This document shows, piece after piece, positions 8,440-17,309 of a stretch of DNA of 48,525 nucleotides. Numbering within the stretch: the stretch's first letter is position 1; every line of letters starts with the position of its first letter. Source of the DNA: Poseidonibacter ostreae (GTDB taxonomy: Bacteria > Campylobacterota > Campylobacteria > Campylobacterales > Arcobacteraceae). The stretch is taken from positions 1 through 48,525 of the forward strand of contig NZ_WFKJ01000020.1 in NCBI RefSeq assembly GCF_009208075.1, in the 5' to 3' direction. The translations under genes were made by a program, and so were the position numbers. The notes under the pieces are model-generated. The model saw only the letters and a program-made list of their open reading frames with translations. It had not been told where the DNA came from and searched no databases.

Positions 8440-10128
8440 ATGCAAGAATTTATATATTATAATCCAAAAGGCCTAGATTTCCCTATTAGTGAAGAGATTC
8501 TAGTTACTAGTGATATTAATGATACAAAAAATAAAAACTTTTTAATTTCTAATACAAAAGAAGTAGATTCAGAGTTAAACGCTGATGAAATCGACTTTTA
8601 TATTAAAAATTCTAAGGATTCAGTTTCTGCAAAAATTGAAAATGTACTAAAACTTTATGAAATTGCAGCTACAAAATACGACTTTGCACAAGATATTTCT
8701 TATGATGAAGAAGTTTCAAAACAACTTTTACTTATAGCAAATACAAAAGAAGAGTATGAATCTTTTACTAATGCAATTAATCCAGATGATTTTGAGTTAT
8801 TTTCTATTAATGAAGATATTATAAAACAAATTTCAGGTCATATTGGAAACTTGTCAGTTATTGTTGATGATGAGGGGAAAGATGTTACTTTAAATGTATC
8901 TCAAATTGTTTGGTTTGATGCTAAGCAAATTGGATTAAATCAAAGTGGTACTTTTGATCCAAATTTAACAAGTGTAGAAGATGTTGTTAAAACTTTAAAA
9001 GAGAATATAAACTCTTATTCTTATAAAAAATTTACTACTTATGATCATACTATTTGTCAGTATCATGAAAGAAGAGAAGAAATCTGTTCTAAATGTGAAG
9101 AAGTTTGTCCTACAGTTGCAATTACAAAAGATGATGAGACAAAAACTTTAGGTTTTTCTCAAATTGATTGTCATGGTTGTGGTGGATGTGTTTCCGTATG
9201 TCCAAGTGGTGCTATTGATTATGCACCATCAAATAAAGAATCTTTATTTGAAATGAGTAAATTTTATGAGGAGACTCATCCTTTAGTAATTCCAGAGAAA
9301 ATGAACATGAGTTCTTTAGAAGTTTCATTAAAAGAGAATATCTTACCTTTTGCAGTTGAGGGAGAAAAGTTTTTACATGAAGCTTCTTTCTTAACTCTAC
9401 TTCAAATTTCAGGTTCTCAAGTTATTTTCTACTCAGACTTTATTTCAAAAGGTTCTGGAGATGCAATTAGAATTGTAAATGATATTTACCAAGCTAAATA
9501 TGGTAAAAATGCAATTTTAGTTGCAATGAATCAAGATGAACTTAAAGTTGCACTTGATGAAGTTTCATTTATTGAAGGTTCTGAGTTTAATTTCAACCAA
9601 GATACTCTTAAAAAAAGAGAAATTTTCTCTCATAGATTACAAAAAATTGTAGGAGATGAAGATTTAGGTGAAGTAAAAACTGGTGAGCATGTTCATTATG
9701 GACTTGTAAAAGTAAATGAAGATAAATGTACTTTATGTTTAGTTTGTGTTGGAGCTTGTAATGTTGATGCTTTACAAGCAGATGCAAGTGATAATACATT
9801 AAGATTAAATCCTTCTTTATGTACATCTTGTGGTTACTGTGAAGTTTCATGCCCTGAAGCTGATTGTTTAACAATTGAAAAAGATGTTATAAAACTAGAA
9901 CCAACTTGGTTTAAAGAAAGTATCTTAGCAAAAGATGATTTATTTGCATGTGTTGAGTGTGGTGTTGAGTTTGCAACTACAAAAGCAGTTACAAAAATTG
10001 CAAATATGATGAGTCCTCTTTTTGCACATGATCCTGTAAAAGAGAGAAGTTTATATTGTTGTGCAGATTGTAAACCAAAAATTATGATGCAAAATCATTT
10101 TGATCAAAGAAACAAAGGAAATGCCTAA
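8440..10128 (+). CDS. Polyferredoxin, 4Fe-4S protein of the formate dehydrogenase locus
   Basis: 562 residues when started at the ATG at 8440, which follows AAAAAGG; a 44-codon upstream extension is open but has no ribosome site. Cysteine clusters: about 205-225 (C..CSKCEEVCP), 243-255 (CHGCGGCVSVCP), 430-440 (CTLCLVCVGAC), 461-472 (CTSCGYCEVSCP), plus a C-terminal CVEC (about 503) and CCADC (about 539) that could bind zinc or another cluster. There is no signal peptide, so it is probably cytoplasmic. It overlaps the TorD-like gene by one base. Relatives occur at the head of Campylobacterota fdh clusters; a role in electron transfer or FDH maturation is inferred. Confidence 0.85.
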   Translation: MQEFIYYNPKGLDFPISEEILVTSDINDTKNKNFLISNTKEVDSELNADEIDFYIKNSKDSVSAKIENVLKLYEIAATKYDFAQDISYDEEVSKQLLLIANTKEEYESFTNAINPDDFELFSINEDIIKQISGHIGNLSVIVDDEGKDVTLNVSQIVWFDAKQIGLNQSGTFDPNLTSVEDVVKTLKENINSYSYKKFTTYDHTICQYHERREEICSKCEEVCPTVAITKDDETKTLGFSQIDCHGCGGCVSVCPSGAIDYAPSNKESLFEMSKFYEETHPLVIPEKMNMSSLEVSLKENILPFAVEGEKFLHEASFLTLLQISGSQVIFYSDFISKGSGDAIRIVNDIYQAKYGKNAILVAMNQDELKVALDEVSFIEGSEFNFNQDTLKKREIFSHRLQKIVGDEDLGEVKTGEHVHYGLVKVNEDKCTLCLVCVGACNVDALQADASDNTLRLNPSLCTSCGYCEVSCPEADCLTIEKDVIKLEPTWFKESILAKDDLFACVECGVEFATTKAVTKIANMMSPLFAHDPVKERSLYCCADCKPKIMMQNHFDQRNKGNA

Positions 10129-10901
10129 TGCAAGATAATCAAGCAATAAATAAAGCAAGAGCACTTTATTATAATTTATTTGCAAATTTTTTCGTGGATA
10201 CTCAAAAAACAGAGAACTATTTTGAATTAATTAAATTAATTAATGTTTTAAAAGAAAACCCATTAGATCCAAGTTCTGGGTCTGCTTTAGAAGATATTTC
10301 AAAATCTCTTGATTCAAGTTCAAATGTAGTATTACTTCAAGAATTTGATGATATTTTTCATAACCCATCAACAAAAAAAATAAGGTTAACCGCTTCTTAC
10401 TATGATGAAGGTGTTGAGTCTGGTAAGAAAAGAGTTGAAATGATTCAGTTTGTTGCAAAGACAAAGCTAAGACGTGATGAAAAGAACTATTTTGAATATG
10501 AAGATTCAGTTGGTTTCTTATTTTCATTTATGGCACAATTATGTGAAAGTATTACAAATGGTGAAAAAGAGTATGAAAATACTGTTCACTGTATATTCTC
10601 AGAAATTATTAATGATTTTATAGATGATTTTGCAAAAGAAGTTTATGAACACGAAAGTTCAAAAATTTTCAAAGAATTAATAGTTGTTTTACATTCTTTT
10701 GTAGAGTTTGAAAGATTATATTTAAGTGTTAGTAAACCAAAAGCAAAAGTAAAAGTTGAGAAAAAAGAAGTAGTTGAGACTATTTCTGATGAAGAACTAG
10801 AACGACGTGCTAGAAATAAAGCATTAAAAGCAATGGGTCCTAAAGATGAAAAACCTACAGGACCTATTGATAACGTAAGTGCAGCAGAAAGCGAGATCTA
10901 A
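10128..10901 (+). CDS. TorD/DmsD-type molecular chaperone for FDH
   Basis: 257 residues, all-helical redox-enzyme maturation chaperone. The segment RLTASYYDEG corresponds to the conserved E/Y...Y region of TorD proteins and is followed by the DSVGFLFSFMAQL helix. The fold ends at about 205; a Lys/Glu-rich tail (about 205-257) is an unusual extension. It starts on the ATGCA overlapping the previous stop. The two Tat substrates just downstream (70-residue protein and FdhA) are the likely clients; it would bind their signal peptides until cofactor insertion. Two hairpins follow before the next gene. Confidence 0.82.
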   Translation: MQDNQAINKARALYYNLFANFFVDTQKTENYFELIKLINVLKENPLDPSSGSALEDISKSLDSSSNVVLLQEFDDIFHNPSTKKIRLTASYYDEGVESGKKRVEMIQFVAKTKLRRDEKNYFEYEDSVGFLFSFMAQLCESITNGEKEYENTVHCIFSEIINDFIDDFAKEVYEHESSKIFKELIVVLHSFVEFERLYLSVSKPKAKVKVEKKEVVETISDEELERRARNKALKAMGPKDEKPTGPIDNVSAAESEI

Positions 10902-10971
10902 AAAAGGTAATTCCTTTTTTGGAGATTTTATTAAGAAAATTAGGAATAATTTTTTTAATAAAGTCTCTTAG
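10900..10971 (+). terminator. Intra-operon double hairpin (partial terminator or processing site)
   Basis: Directly at the stop codon, AAAAAAGG (10900-10907) pairs with CCTTTTTT (10913-10920), a terminator-like stem with a T-run. A second long imperfect hairpin follows (GAGATTTTATTAA against TTAATAAAGTCTC, one wobble) up to about 10971. It separates the accessory genes from the catalytic fdh genes, so it may lower read-through or mark an RNA end. Confidence 0.5.
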
Positions 10972-11004
10972 TTTAGGGGCTTAATTTCTATAAGGAGGTC
11001 AGTC

Positions 11005-11217
11005 GTGCAAGAAAGCAGAAGAAATTTTGCCAAGAAAACGGCATTGGTTGCAGCAGGTGCAGCAGCAGTTGCAGGAACTAGTGTATTGGCGGCTACTGGA
11101 AAATCATCTGTACAAGGTGATGAAAATAATGGTGTTATTGTTGGAAGTTCTACAAAAAAAGAAATTCTATACAAAAAAACTGCGACTTGGGAAGAATTTT
11201 ACAAGAGCGCAAAATAA
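11005..11217 (+). CDS. Small Tat-signal protein of formate dehydrogenase operon
   Basis: 70 residues, GTG start with a very strong AAGGAGG ribosome site at 10992-10998. Twin-arginine motif SRRNFAKK at residues 4-11, an Ala-rich hydrophobic stretch to about 30, then a short mature region. It lies 15 bases before fdhA, which has its own Tat signal. Short Tat proteins at this position are conserved in Campylobacterota fdh operons; a possible role as FdhA partner or export helper is inferred from position only. Confidence 0.82.
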   Translation: MQESRRNFAKKTALVAAGAAAVAGTSVLAATGKSSVQGDENNGVIVGSSTKKEILYKKTATWEEFYKSAK

Positions 11218-11232
11218 GTAGAGGAGTAATGT

Positions 11233-14064
11233 ATGTCAGCAAATACATATGAATCTTTAAATGCAAAAGTAGGACGACGGTCATTTATGAAAATGGCTGC
11301 AGTTGCAACTGCATTTGGAGTTACATCATCTTTTGCAAGTACTACAGCTACTAGAAAAGCAACAGCGGAAGAGATTAAGAATCCATTCCCTGGTTCACAA
11401 ACAGTTAAAACTGTATGTACAGCTTGTTCAGTTGGTTGTGGTGTAATAGCAGAAGTTCAAAACGGAGTTTGGGTAAGACAAGAAGTTGCTCAAGATCACC
11501 CTGTATCATTAGGAGGGCACTGTTGTAAAGGTGCTGATATGATTGATATGGTTAGATCTGAAGTAAGACTTAAACACCCAATGGTTAAGAAAAACGGTGA
11601 ATGGAAAAGGATTTCTTGGGATGAGGCATTAGATGGTATTGCTTCAAAACTTGAAGATTTAAGACAAAAAGATGGTCCTGATTCAGTTCAATTTTTAGGT
11701 TCAGCAAAGTTCAATAATGAGCAATCTTATTATTATAGAAAATTTGCTGCAATGTTTGGAACTAATAATATAGATCACCAAGCTAGAATTTGACATAGCT
11801 CAACAGTTGCCGGGGTGGCAAACACATGGGGTTATGGTGCTATGACAAATTCTTTAGGAGATATTCAAAATTCTAAAGCGATAATTATTTTTGGAGCAAA
11901 TCCAGCAGTAAATCATCCAGTAGGATTTCAACATTTCTTAAAAGCTAAAGAAAGAAATAACACTAAAATAATTGTAGTAGATCCTAGATTTACTAAAACT
12001 GCTGCAAAAGCAGATTATTTTGCACAAATTAGACCAGGAACTGATATTCCATTTATGTATGGAATGTTAAATATAATCTTTGAAAAAGGTTGGCATGACA
12101 AGAATTTTATTAAAGATAGAGTTTTTGGTATGGATGAAATTATGGCTGAAGCTAAAAACTGGCCTATTGAAAAAGTTGCCGAAGTTACAGGTGTTGATGC
12201 AGATTTAATTGTACAAATCACGAAGCATTATGCACAAAATACTCCAGGAACTTTAATTTGGGCGATGGGTTTAACTCAGCACACAAATGGAACTTCTAAT
12301 ACAAGAATGGCTCCAATTTTACAATTAGCACTTGGTAATATGGGTGTTGAAGGTGGTGGAACAAATATTCTTAGAGGTCATGATAATGTTCAAGGGGCAA
12401 CTGATTTTGGTTGTTTAGCTGATTCATTACCAGGATATTATGGTTTATCTGAAGGTTCGTGGAAATATTTCGCTTCATCATGGGGTGTAGATTTTGACTG
12501 GTTACAAGGTAGATTTAAAGATCCTTCATGGATGAATAAAAAAGGTTTCACATTAGCTAGATGGTGGGCTGGTGTACTTGGTGAAAATCCAGGTGAAGAT
12601 GCAATTCACAATGCAGGAACAAGATTAAAAGCTTTATTTGTTATGGGTAATGGTATTACATCAACTGCACAAACAAAAAAAGTTAAAGAAGCTTTAGACC
12701 ATTTAGATCTTGCAGTATTCTGTGATCCTTTTGTAAATGAAGGTGCAATTATTACTGATAAGCAAAATGATGTTTATATTTTACCAGCTGCTACACAATT
12801 TGAAACAGCAGGTTCAGTAACAGCAACTAATAGATCTGCACAATGGAGAGATAAAGTTATCGAACCAATGTATGAATCGAAAGCTGACCAAGATATTATG
12901 TTTGAATTAGCAAAAAGACTTGGGTTCTATGATGAATTTACAGCTGGAATGAAAGTAAAAGAAAATAAAAAAGACTTTACTTGGCCAGAGGATGCAACAG
13001 ATGAGATAGCTAGAATTATCAAAACTATTGGATTAACAGGTTGGACAGCTAAGAGATTAAAGATGCACCAAGAAAATTGGCACATGTTTGATGAAGTTAG
13101 TTTAAGAGGTTACGGACCAATGACAGGTGAGTACTATGGTTTACCATGGCCTTGTTGGACAGAAGGACACTCAGGAAGCCCAGTATTATACAACATTAAC
13201 AGAAGTGTTAAAGAAGGTGGTATGGGGTTCAGAAACAGATTTGGTATGGAAAGAGATGGTGTTAATTTACTAGCTGGTAAAGGCAGTGCACCAAAAGCTT
13301 CTAGTAACAAAGATGGTTATCCTGAAATTAATAAAGATAATATAGAAGCTGTATTAGGTATTACATTAACTGAAGATGAAAAAGCTAAGATAGGTAAAAA
13401 CTGGAAAGTTGATAAATCAAACATTATTGCTGAAAAATGTATGGAAGCTGGAATTGCTCCTTATGGAAATGCAAAAGCAAGAGCTAAAGTTTGGGGATGG
13501 GCAGATGAGATTCCAAAACACAGGGAACCATTACATTCACCAAGAACAGATTTAACAAAAGAATATCCAAGTTTTGCAGATAAGCCGAATCATTGGAGAG
13601 TTGATACAAGATATATTTCTGAGCAAACTAAACAAGATTGGGCAAAAGATTTCCCAATTAACTTAGTTACAGGTAGACTTGTAAATATGAACGGTGCTGG
13701 TATGGAAAATAGAGCTAGTAAATATTTAGCTAAATTAACACCAGAAATGTTCTGTGATATCAATCCTGATTTAGCGGGAAGATACGGAATTAGAGATGGT
13801 TCAATGATGTGGATTCATTCACCTCAAGGAACTAAAATTAAAGTAAAAGCACATTATTCTCATTCAGTTACTCCTGATAGAATATTTATTCCAATTCACT
13901 TCGCTGGTGTAATGGAAGGTGAAAGTTTACTTCATAAATATCCAGATGGAACTGCTCCTTATGCAACAGGTGAAAGTGCAAATACTGTTACTAACTACGG
14001 TTATGACATTGTTACTCAAATACCTGAGACTAAGGGTGGATTATGTCAGATAGCAAGAGTGTAG
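11233..14064 (+). CDS. fdhA: Formate dehydrogenase catalytic subunit, selenocysteine-containing, Tat-exported
   Basis: 943 residues reading the TGA at 11791-11793 as selenocysteine (U187). Without it the frame is split into a 186-residue head and a long tail with no start of its own. Tat signal GRRSFMKM at 14-21. 4Fe-4S ligands C62, C65, C69 and C97/C98. The active site ARI-U187-H188 matches the Sec-His pair of known FDHs. The bis-pterin domains follow (GANPAVNHP, GHDNVQGATD, then the C-terminal molybdopterin-dinucleotide-binding region with LVTGRLVN). It oxidises formate to CO2 in the periplasm and passes electrons to FdhB and FdhC. The tungstate importer and moeA nearby suggest a W- or Mo-pterin cofactor. 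Sec rather than truncation is strongly supported. Confidence 0.97.
11807..11821 (+). promoter_or_regulatory. SECIS hairpin of fdhA
   Basis: TTGCC (11807-11811) and GGCAA (11817-11821) form a perfect stem with a GGGGT loop, beginning 13 nt after the UGA codon. This matches the geometry of bacterial SECIS elements: an apical stem close to the UGA and G in the loop. SelB binding is inferred. Confidence 0.75.
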
Positions 14065-14074
14065 GAGAATCAAT

Positions 14075-14689
14075 ATGAGTAATAATAATGTAGATTATGC
14101 AAGCATGAGATTTTATTGTGATGAAAACAGATGTATTCATTGTGATGGTTGTTCAGTTGCTTGTGCAGAAGCACACGAGTTACCTGTTGAAATCTCTAGA
14201 AGAAAAGTTGTTACTGTTAATGAAGGTAAGCAAGGGATGGAGTTTTCTTTATCTGTTGCTTGTATGCATTGTACAGACGCACCTTGTGAACAAGTATGTC
14301 CAGTAGATTGTTTCTATATCAGAGAAGACGGTATCGTTTTACATGATAAGAATACATGTATTGGTTGTTCATATTGTTTATATGCTTGTCCATTTGGAGC
14401 TCCACAGTTCCCAAGTAATGGGGCATTCGGAACAAAAGGTGTTATGGATAAATGTACAATGTGTGCAGGTGGTCCTTTAGAAACTAACAGTGAGCATGAA
14501 AGAGAATTATATGGACAAAATAGAATCGCAGAAGGTAAAGTTCCTGTTTGTGCTGCTATGTGTTCTACAAAAGCTTTATTAGTAGGTGATGCAGAATCTG
14601 TAGCAAATATTTTTAGAGAAAGAGTAATGTCTGCTGGACATGGGGTTCAATCTGCACCTTATGGTTGGGATAAAGCGTATGGAAAATAA
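14075..14689 (+). CDS. fdhB: Formate dehydrogenase iron-sulfur subunit
   Basis: 204 residues with four 4Fe-4S motifs: CIHCDGCSVAC near 16, CMHCTDAPCEQVCP near 63, CIGCSYCLYACP near 97, and CTMC (about 128) with a late C-AAMC (about 167). This is the FdhB/HybA-type electron-transfer subunit that links FdhA to the cytochrome b. It has no Tat signal of its own, so it would travel with FdhA. The last 11 bases overlap fdhC. Confidence 0.95.
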   Translation: MSNNNVDYASMRFYCDENRCIHCDGCSVACAEAHELPVEISRRKVVTVNEGKQGMEFSLSVACMHCTDAPCEQVCPVDCFYIREDGIVLHDKNTCIGCSYCLYACPFGAPQFPSNGAFGTKGVMDKCTMCAGGPLETNSEHERELYGQNRIAEGKVPVCAAMCSTKALLVGDAESVANIFRERVMSAGHGVQSAPYGWDKAYGK

Positions 14690-15638
14690 AAGTTTTCTAA
14701 GTGAATATAAGGCCTATATAATTATAGGTCTTTTATTCGTCCTTTTAACATATTGGTACTTTTGGTTAGCAACTATTGCTGATATTAGTTACGTATATCA
14801 ATTCCTTTTACAGATGCTACAAGGAAACTTTACAGGGCAAATTGTTCCTTTTGAAAGTTTAACTAAGTATCAACAAATGGAAGTTGGTCTTTACGGACCT
14901 AGTTATAATGCAATTGCGCCTGAAGTAATTAGAGCATTTGAAGAAAGACAACATTTATTACCTATTGTATTTGTAGTAGAGTTCTTTTTATTCTTAACGA
15001 TGTTTATTGTTGCAAAGGGAAGAAAACAAGCTGAAATTACTAGAGCTGATGATAAAGTTCAAGTATATTCAATTTTTCAAAGATTAGTACTTTTACTAAA
15101 TATTATAATTATGTGTTATTTATTTATCACTGGTTTTTCAATTACATTTGGAAACGTAACTGGTGGTGGAGAACTTGCTAGATTTATGAGATCAACTCAT
15201 GAAATAGTAGGAGTTGGATGGATACCTGTTTGGTTAATCATGACTATTATTGCATTTAAAGATCATAAGTATTTTAAAAGATCAAGTACAAAACTTTGGA
15301 ATAAGATTTTCTTAAGAGGAAAATATGAGCCAATGGATAGAATTAACTATTACATGTATGTATCATTTGGTGCATTACTTGTAATTAGTGGTTTTATAAT
15401 TTGGTGGATGGCTCCTGATGCAGCAACACATGCGGAAACGATACAGTTAAAAAGATTTATTCTGTTTATTCACTTTATGGGAAGTGCTATTATTTCATTC
15501 TTTACGTTTGAAACAGTGTACTCATATTTTGTATCTGTAAAAGGATATATCCCTGGAGTAATTACAGGAAAATTACCTGTTGAGTATCTAGAACAGTTAA
15601 GACCTGATGTTTTAGCAGAAGAAGATTTAAGAAAATAA
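14679..15638 (+). CDS. fdhC: Formate dehydrogenase cytochrome b subunit
   Basis: 319-residue membrane subunit. I choose the ATG at 14679 (overlapping fdhB) because the upstream extension is only fdhB sequence out of frame. Hydrophobic spans lie near 12-30, 92-112, 131-152, 176-194, 226-246 and 267-290. Histidines suited to haem b ligation lie in STHEIVG and FILFIHFMG. It accepts electrons from FdhB and reduces the quinone pool. The terminator 10 bases after the stop closes the operon. Confidence 0.9.
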   Translation: MENKSFLSEYKAYIIIGLLFVLLTYWYFWLATIADISYVYQFLLQMLQGNFTGQIVPFESLTKYQQMEVGLYGPSYNAIAPEVIRAFEERQHLLPIVFVVEFFLFLTMFIVAKGRKQAEITRADDKVQVYSIFQRLVLLLNIIIMCYLFITGFSITFGNVTGGGELARFMRSTHEIVGVGWIPVWLIMTIIAFKDHKYFKRSSTKLWNKIFLRGKYEPMDRINYYMYVSFGALLVISGFIIWWMAPDAATHAETIQLKRFILFIHFMGSAIISFFTFETVYSYFVSVKGYIPGVITGKLPVEYLEQLRPDVLAEEDLRK

Positions 15639-15648
15639 GTTAAGTAGT

Positions 15649-15682
15649 TTTACTCCTATGGGAGTAAAGCCTCTTTTCTTTT
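15649..15682 (+). terminator. Rho-independent terminator after fdhC
   Basis: TTTACTCC (15649-15656), loop TATG, GGAGTAAA (15661-15668): a perfect 8-base-pair stem followed by a T-rich run (CTCTTTTCTTTTTT). It closes the fdh structural operon. Confidence 0.85.
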
Positions 15683-15695
15683 TTAAAAATATACA

Positions 15696-15716
15696 AATAT
15701 GCAAAATTTGCATATT
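15696..15716. promoter_or_regulatory. Palindromic operator candidate before fdhD
   Basis: A perfect 21-base palindrome: AATATGCAAA, a central A, then TTTGCATATT. It abuts the AAGG ribosome site of fdhD (15717-15720). The 16-base core TGCAAAATTTGCATAT recurs at 17340-17355. The ModE-like regulator encoded in the same operon is the obvious candidate ligand; this is inference. Confidence 0.6.
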
Positions 15717-15726
15717 AAGGAAAGAC

Positions 15727-16524
15727 ATGGAAAATATAGAAAACGCCAAATATTTAAAAACAGTAATTATTGACAAACTTATAGAAAATGAAGCAACTGA
15801 ATTTGAAGATGTGACTATTGATGAATCACGTCTTAATTTGTATTTAAATGGTGAAAAAACTATATCTATGATGTGTATACCTAAAGATCAAGATGCACAT
15901 GCAATTGGTTTTTTAATGAGTGAAAATGTAATTACAAGTGTAGATGATATTGAAGAATTAACTATAAGTGAAGATGGACTAAGAGTTGATGTTAAAGCTA
16001 GAATTAATGATGGTTCATTAGAAAACTTATACAAAGAAAAAACACTTGTTAGTGGTTGTGGTGGTGGAGTTACTGGAAATATTGAAGGTTCTTTAGAAAT
16101 TCCATTTAATCAAACTACTTTTAAAGTTAAACCTGAAACTATCTCGACTGAAGTGAAAATATTTTACAAAGAGAGTGAATTATACTATTTAACAGGTTGT
16201 GTACATAAAGCAATGATTTATTTACTTGATGGTTCGACTATTACTGCTGAAGATATAGGACGTCACAATGCAATTGATAAAGTTGTTGGTAAATGTAAAT
16301 TGCAAGGTTTAGATACAACTCAATCTGTTTTATTTGTTTCAGGACGACTTAGTTCTGAAATGGTTACAAAAGCTGTTATGCATAGAATTCCTATTATTGT
16401 TTCACGTACAGCACCAACATATTTAGGTGTTCAAGTAGCGCATAAACATGGTATTACAATGATAGGTTTTGCAAGAGGAAAGAAAATGAATTTATATACA
16501 CATCAAGGAAGAATCGATGTCTAG
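15727..16524 (+). CDS. fdhD: Formate dehydrogenase accessory sulfurtransferase
   Basis: 265 residues started at the ATG at 15727 behind AAGGAAAGAC; the open frame further upstream runs through the fdhC terminator and is not used. FdhD carries sulfur from a cysteine desulfurase to the metal-pterin cofactor of FDH, which is needed for activity. The catalytic loop is VSGCGGG with C111; E. coli FdhD has a CxxC here, so one cysteine is replaced. GCVHKA, GRHNAIDK, SGRLSSEMV and SRTAPT motifs are typical of the family. It overlaps the next gene by 8 bases; a candidate desulfurase is three genes downstream. Confidence 0.93.
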   Translation: MENIENAKYLKTVIIDKLIENEATEFEDVTIDESRLNLYLNGEKTISMMCIPKDQDAHAIGFLMSENVITSVDDIEELTISEDGLRVDVKARINDGSLENLYKEKTLVSGCGGGVTGNIEGSLEIPFNQTTFKVKPETISTEVKIFYKESELYYLTGCVHKAMIYLLDGSTITAEDIGRHNAIDKVVGKCKLQGLDTTQSVLFVSGRLSSEMVTKAVMHRIPIIVSRTAPTYLGVQVAHKHGITMIGFARGKKMNLYTHQGRIDV

Positions 16525-16951
16525 TATTGACGATAATCTAGATTTTAAACTTGATAATATTCAAAAAGAATTAATAATGACGAATTTAGATGAAGATGGG
16601 AAACTATCTTGTCTAAAAGCGTTTAAAGTAGCACGTTTAATTGGTAGAAAACCAAAAGAAATGTCTGCAATTACAAAAAGTTTAGGATTAAAAATTACAA
16701 ATTGTGAATTAGGAGTTTTTGGAAAGCTAAAATTTCAAGACCCAAAAATTGCTGTTTATAATAGATTAAAAGAGAATTATTCGGGTCATAAAAAACTTGA
16801 ATGTAAAATTTTATGGGATGAAGCACAAAGATCATCTTTAAAAGCAGTGGGTTCTACTGTTAAAAACTCTGATATTGATGTAGTACATTGTCAATTAGGA
16901 TGTTTTAGAGAGAAAAAAGGACATAAGGTACATCATGAAAGTAAGAGTTAA
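16517..16951 (+). CDS. Hypothetical protein with internal Cys repeat, fdhD operon
   Basis: 144 residues, not recognised as a named family. Two related segments are visible: one ending ITNCELGVFGK (about residue 70) and one ending VVHCQLGCFREKK (about residue 130). Each is preceded by a basic helix, suggesting a duplicated about-45-residue unit with a conserved Cys. It is soluble and overlaps fdhD (8 bases) and the modE-like gene (17 bases), so it is certainly co-expressed. A role in FDH maturation or metal/pterin sensing is suggested by context only. Confidence 0.75.
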   Translation: MSSIDDNLDFKLDNIQKELIMTNLDEDGKLSCLKAFKVARLIGRKPKEMSAITKSLGLKITNCELGVFGKLKFQDPKIAVYNRLKENYSGHKKLECKILWDEAQRSSLKAVGSTVKNSDIDVVHCQLGCFREKKGHKVHHESKS

Positions 16952-17309
16952 AATCTGGATTGAAGATGATGAAAAAAATCTTATATTTGGTGGTGGAAAA
17001 ACAGAAGTTTTAGAACTAATTGATGAAACAGGTTCTATTTCAAAAGCAGCCCAAAGAGTTGGGATGAATTATAAAAAAGCATGGTCTCATATAAAAATAT
17101 TAGAGAATAATATTGAAGATGATTTAGTAAATACAAATAAAGGACAAGGAGAATTAAGTGGTAGTTCTCTTACTCCAAAAGCAAGAGAAGTTATACAAAC
17201 TTATAAAATCTTGCAACATGATATTAAAAAATATGCAGATGATAGATTTAAAGAGCTGTTTTTGAAAGATAACAAAGAGATACTAAATATTAAGGATAAT
17301 GAAAAGTGA
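16935..17309 (+). CDS. ModE-like winged-helix regulator (DNA-binding domain only)
   Basis: 124 residues. The N-terminal winged helix matches the ModE DNA-binding domain: FGGGKTEVLELIDETGSIS then KAAQRVGMNYKKAWSHI, with a wing carrying GGxGGGSS-like residues (KGQGELSGSSLTPKA). The MOP (molybdate-binding) domains of E. coli ModE are absent, so metal sensing would have to be indirect or by another partner. Neighbours are fdhD, moeA and tupABC, so it most likely regulates Mo/W supply or FDH maturation. Its stop overlaps the next gene's GTG start. Confidence 0.85.
   Translation: MKVRVKIWIEDDEKNLIFGGGKTEVLELIDETGSISKAAQRVGMNYKKAWSHIKILENNIEDDLVNTNKGQGELSGSSLTPKAREVIQTYKILQHDIKKYADDRFKELFLKDNKEILNIKDNEK

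Noticed and set aside
9608-9874. Minus-strand open frame inside the polyferredoxin gene
   Set aside because: Rich in His/Leu/Gln as expected for the reverse of Cys- and Asp-coding DNA; overlaps conserved cluster motifs.
11791-11793. Frameshift or pseudogene in fdhA
   Set aside because: The stop is TGA in the exact Sec position, flanked by the conserved U-H context and followed by a hairpin; the frame does not change.
15658-15726. Longer fdhD beginning at 15658
   Set aside because: It would translate the fdhC terminator hairpin and the operator; ATG 15727 has a ribosome site.
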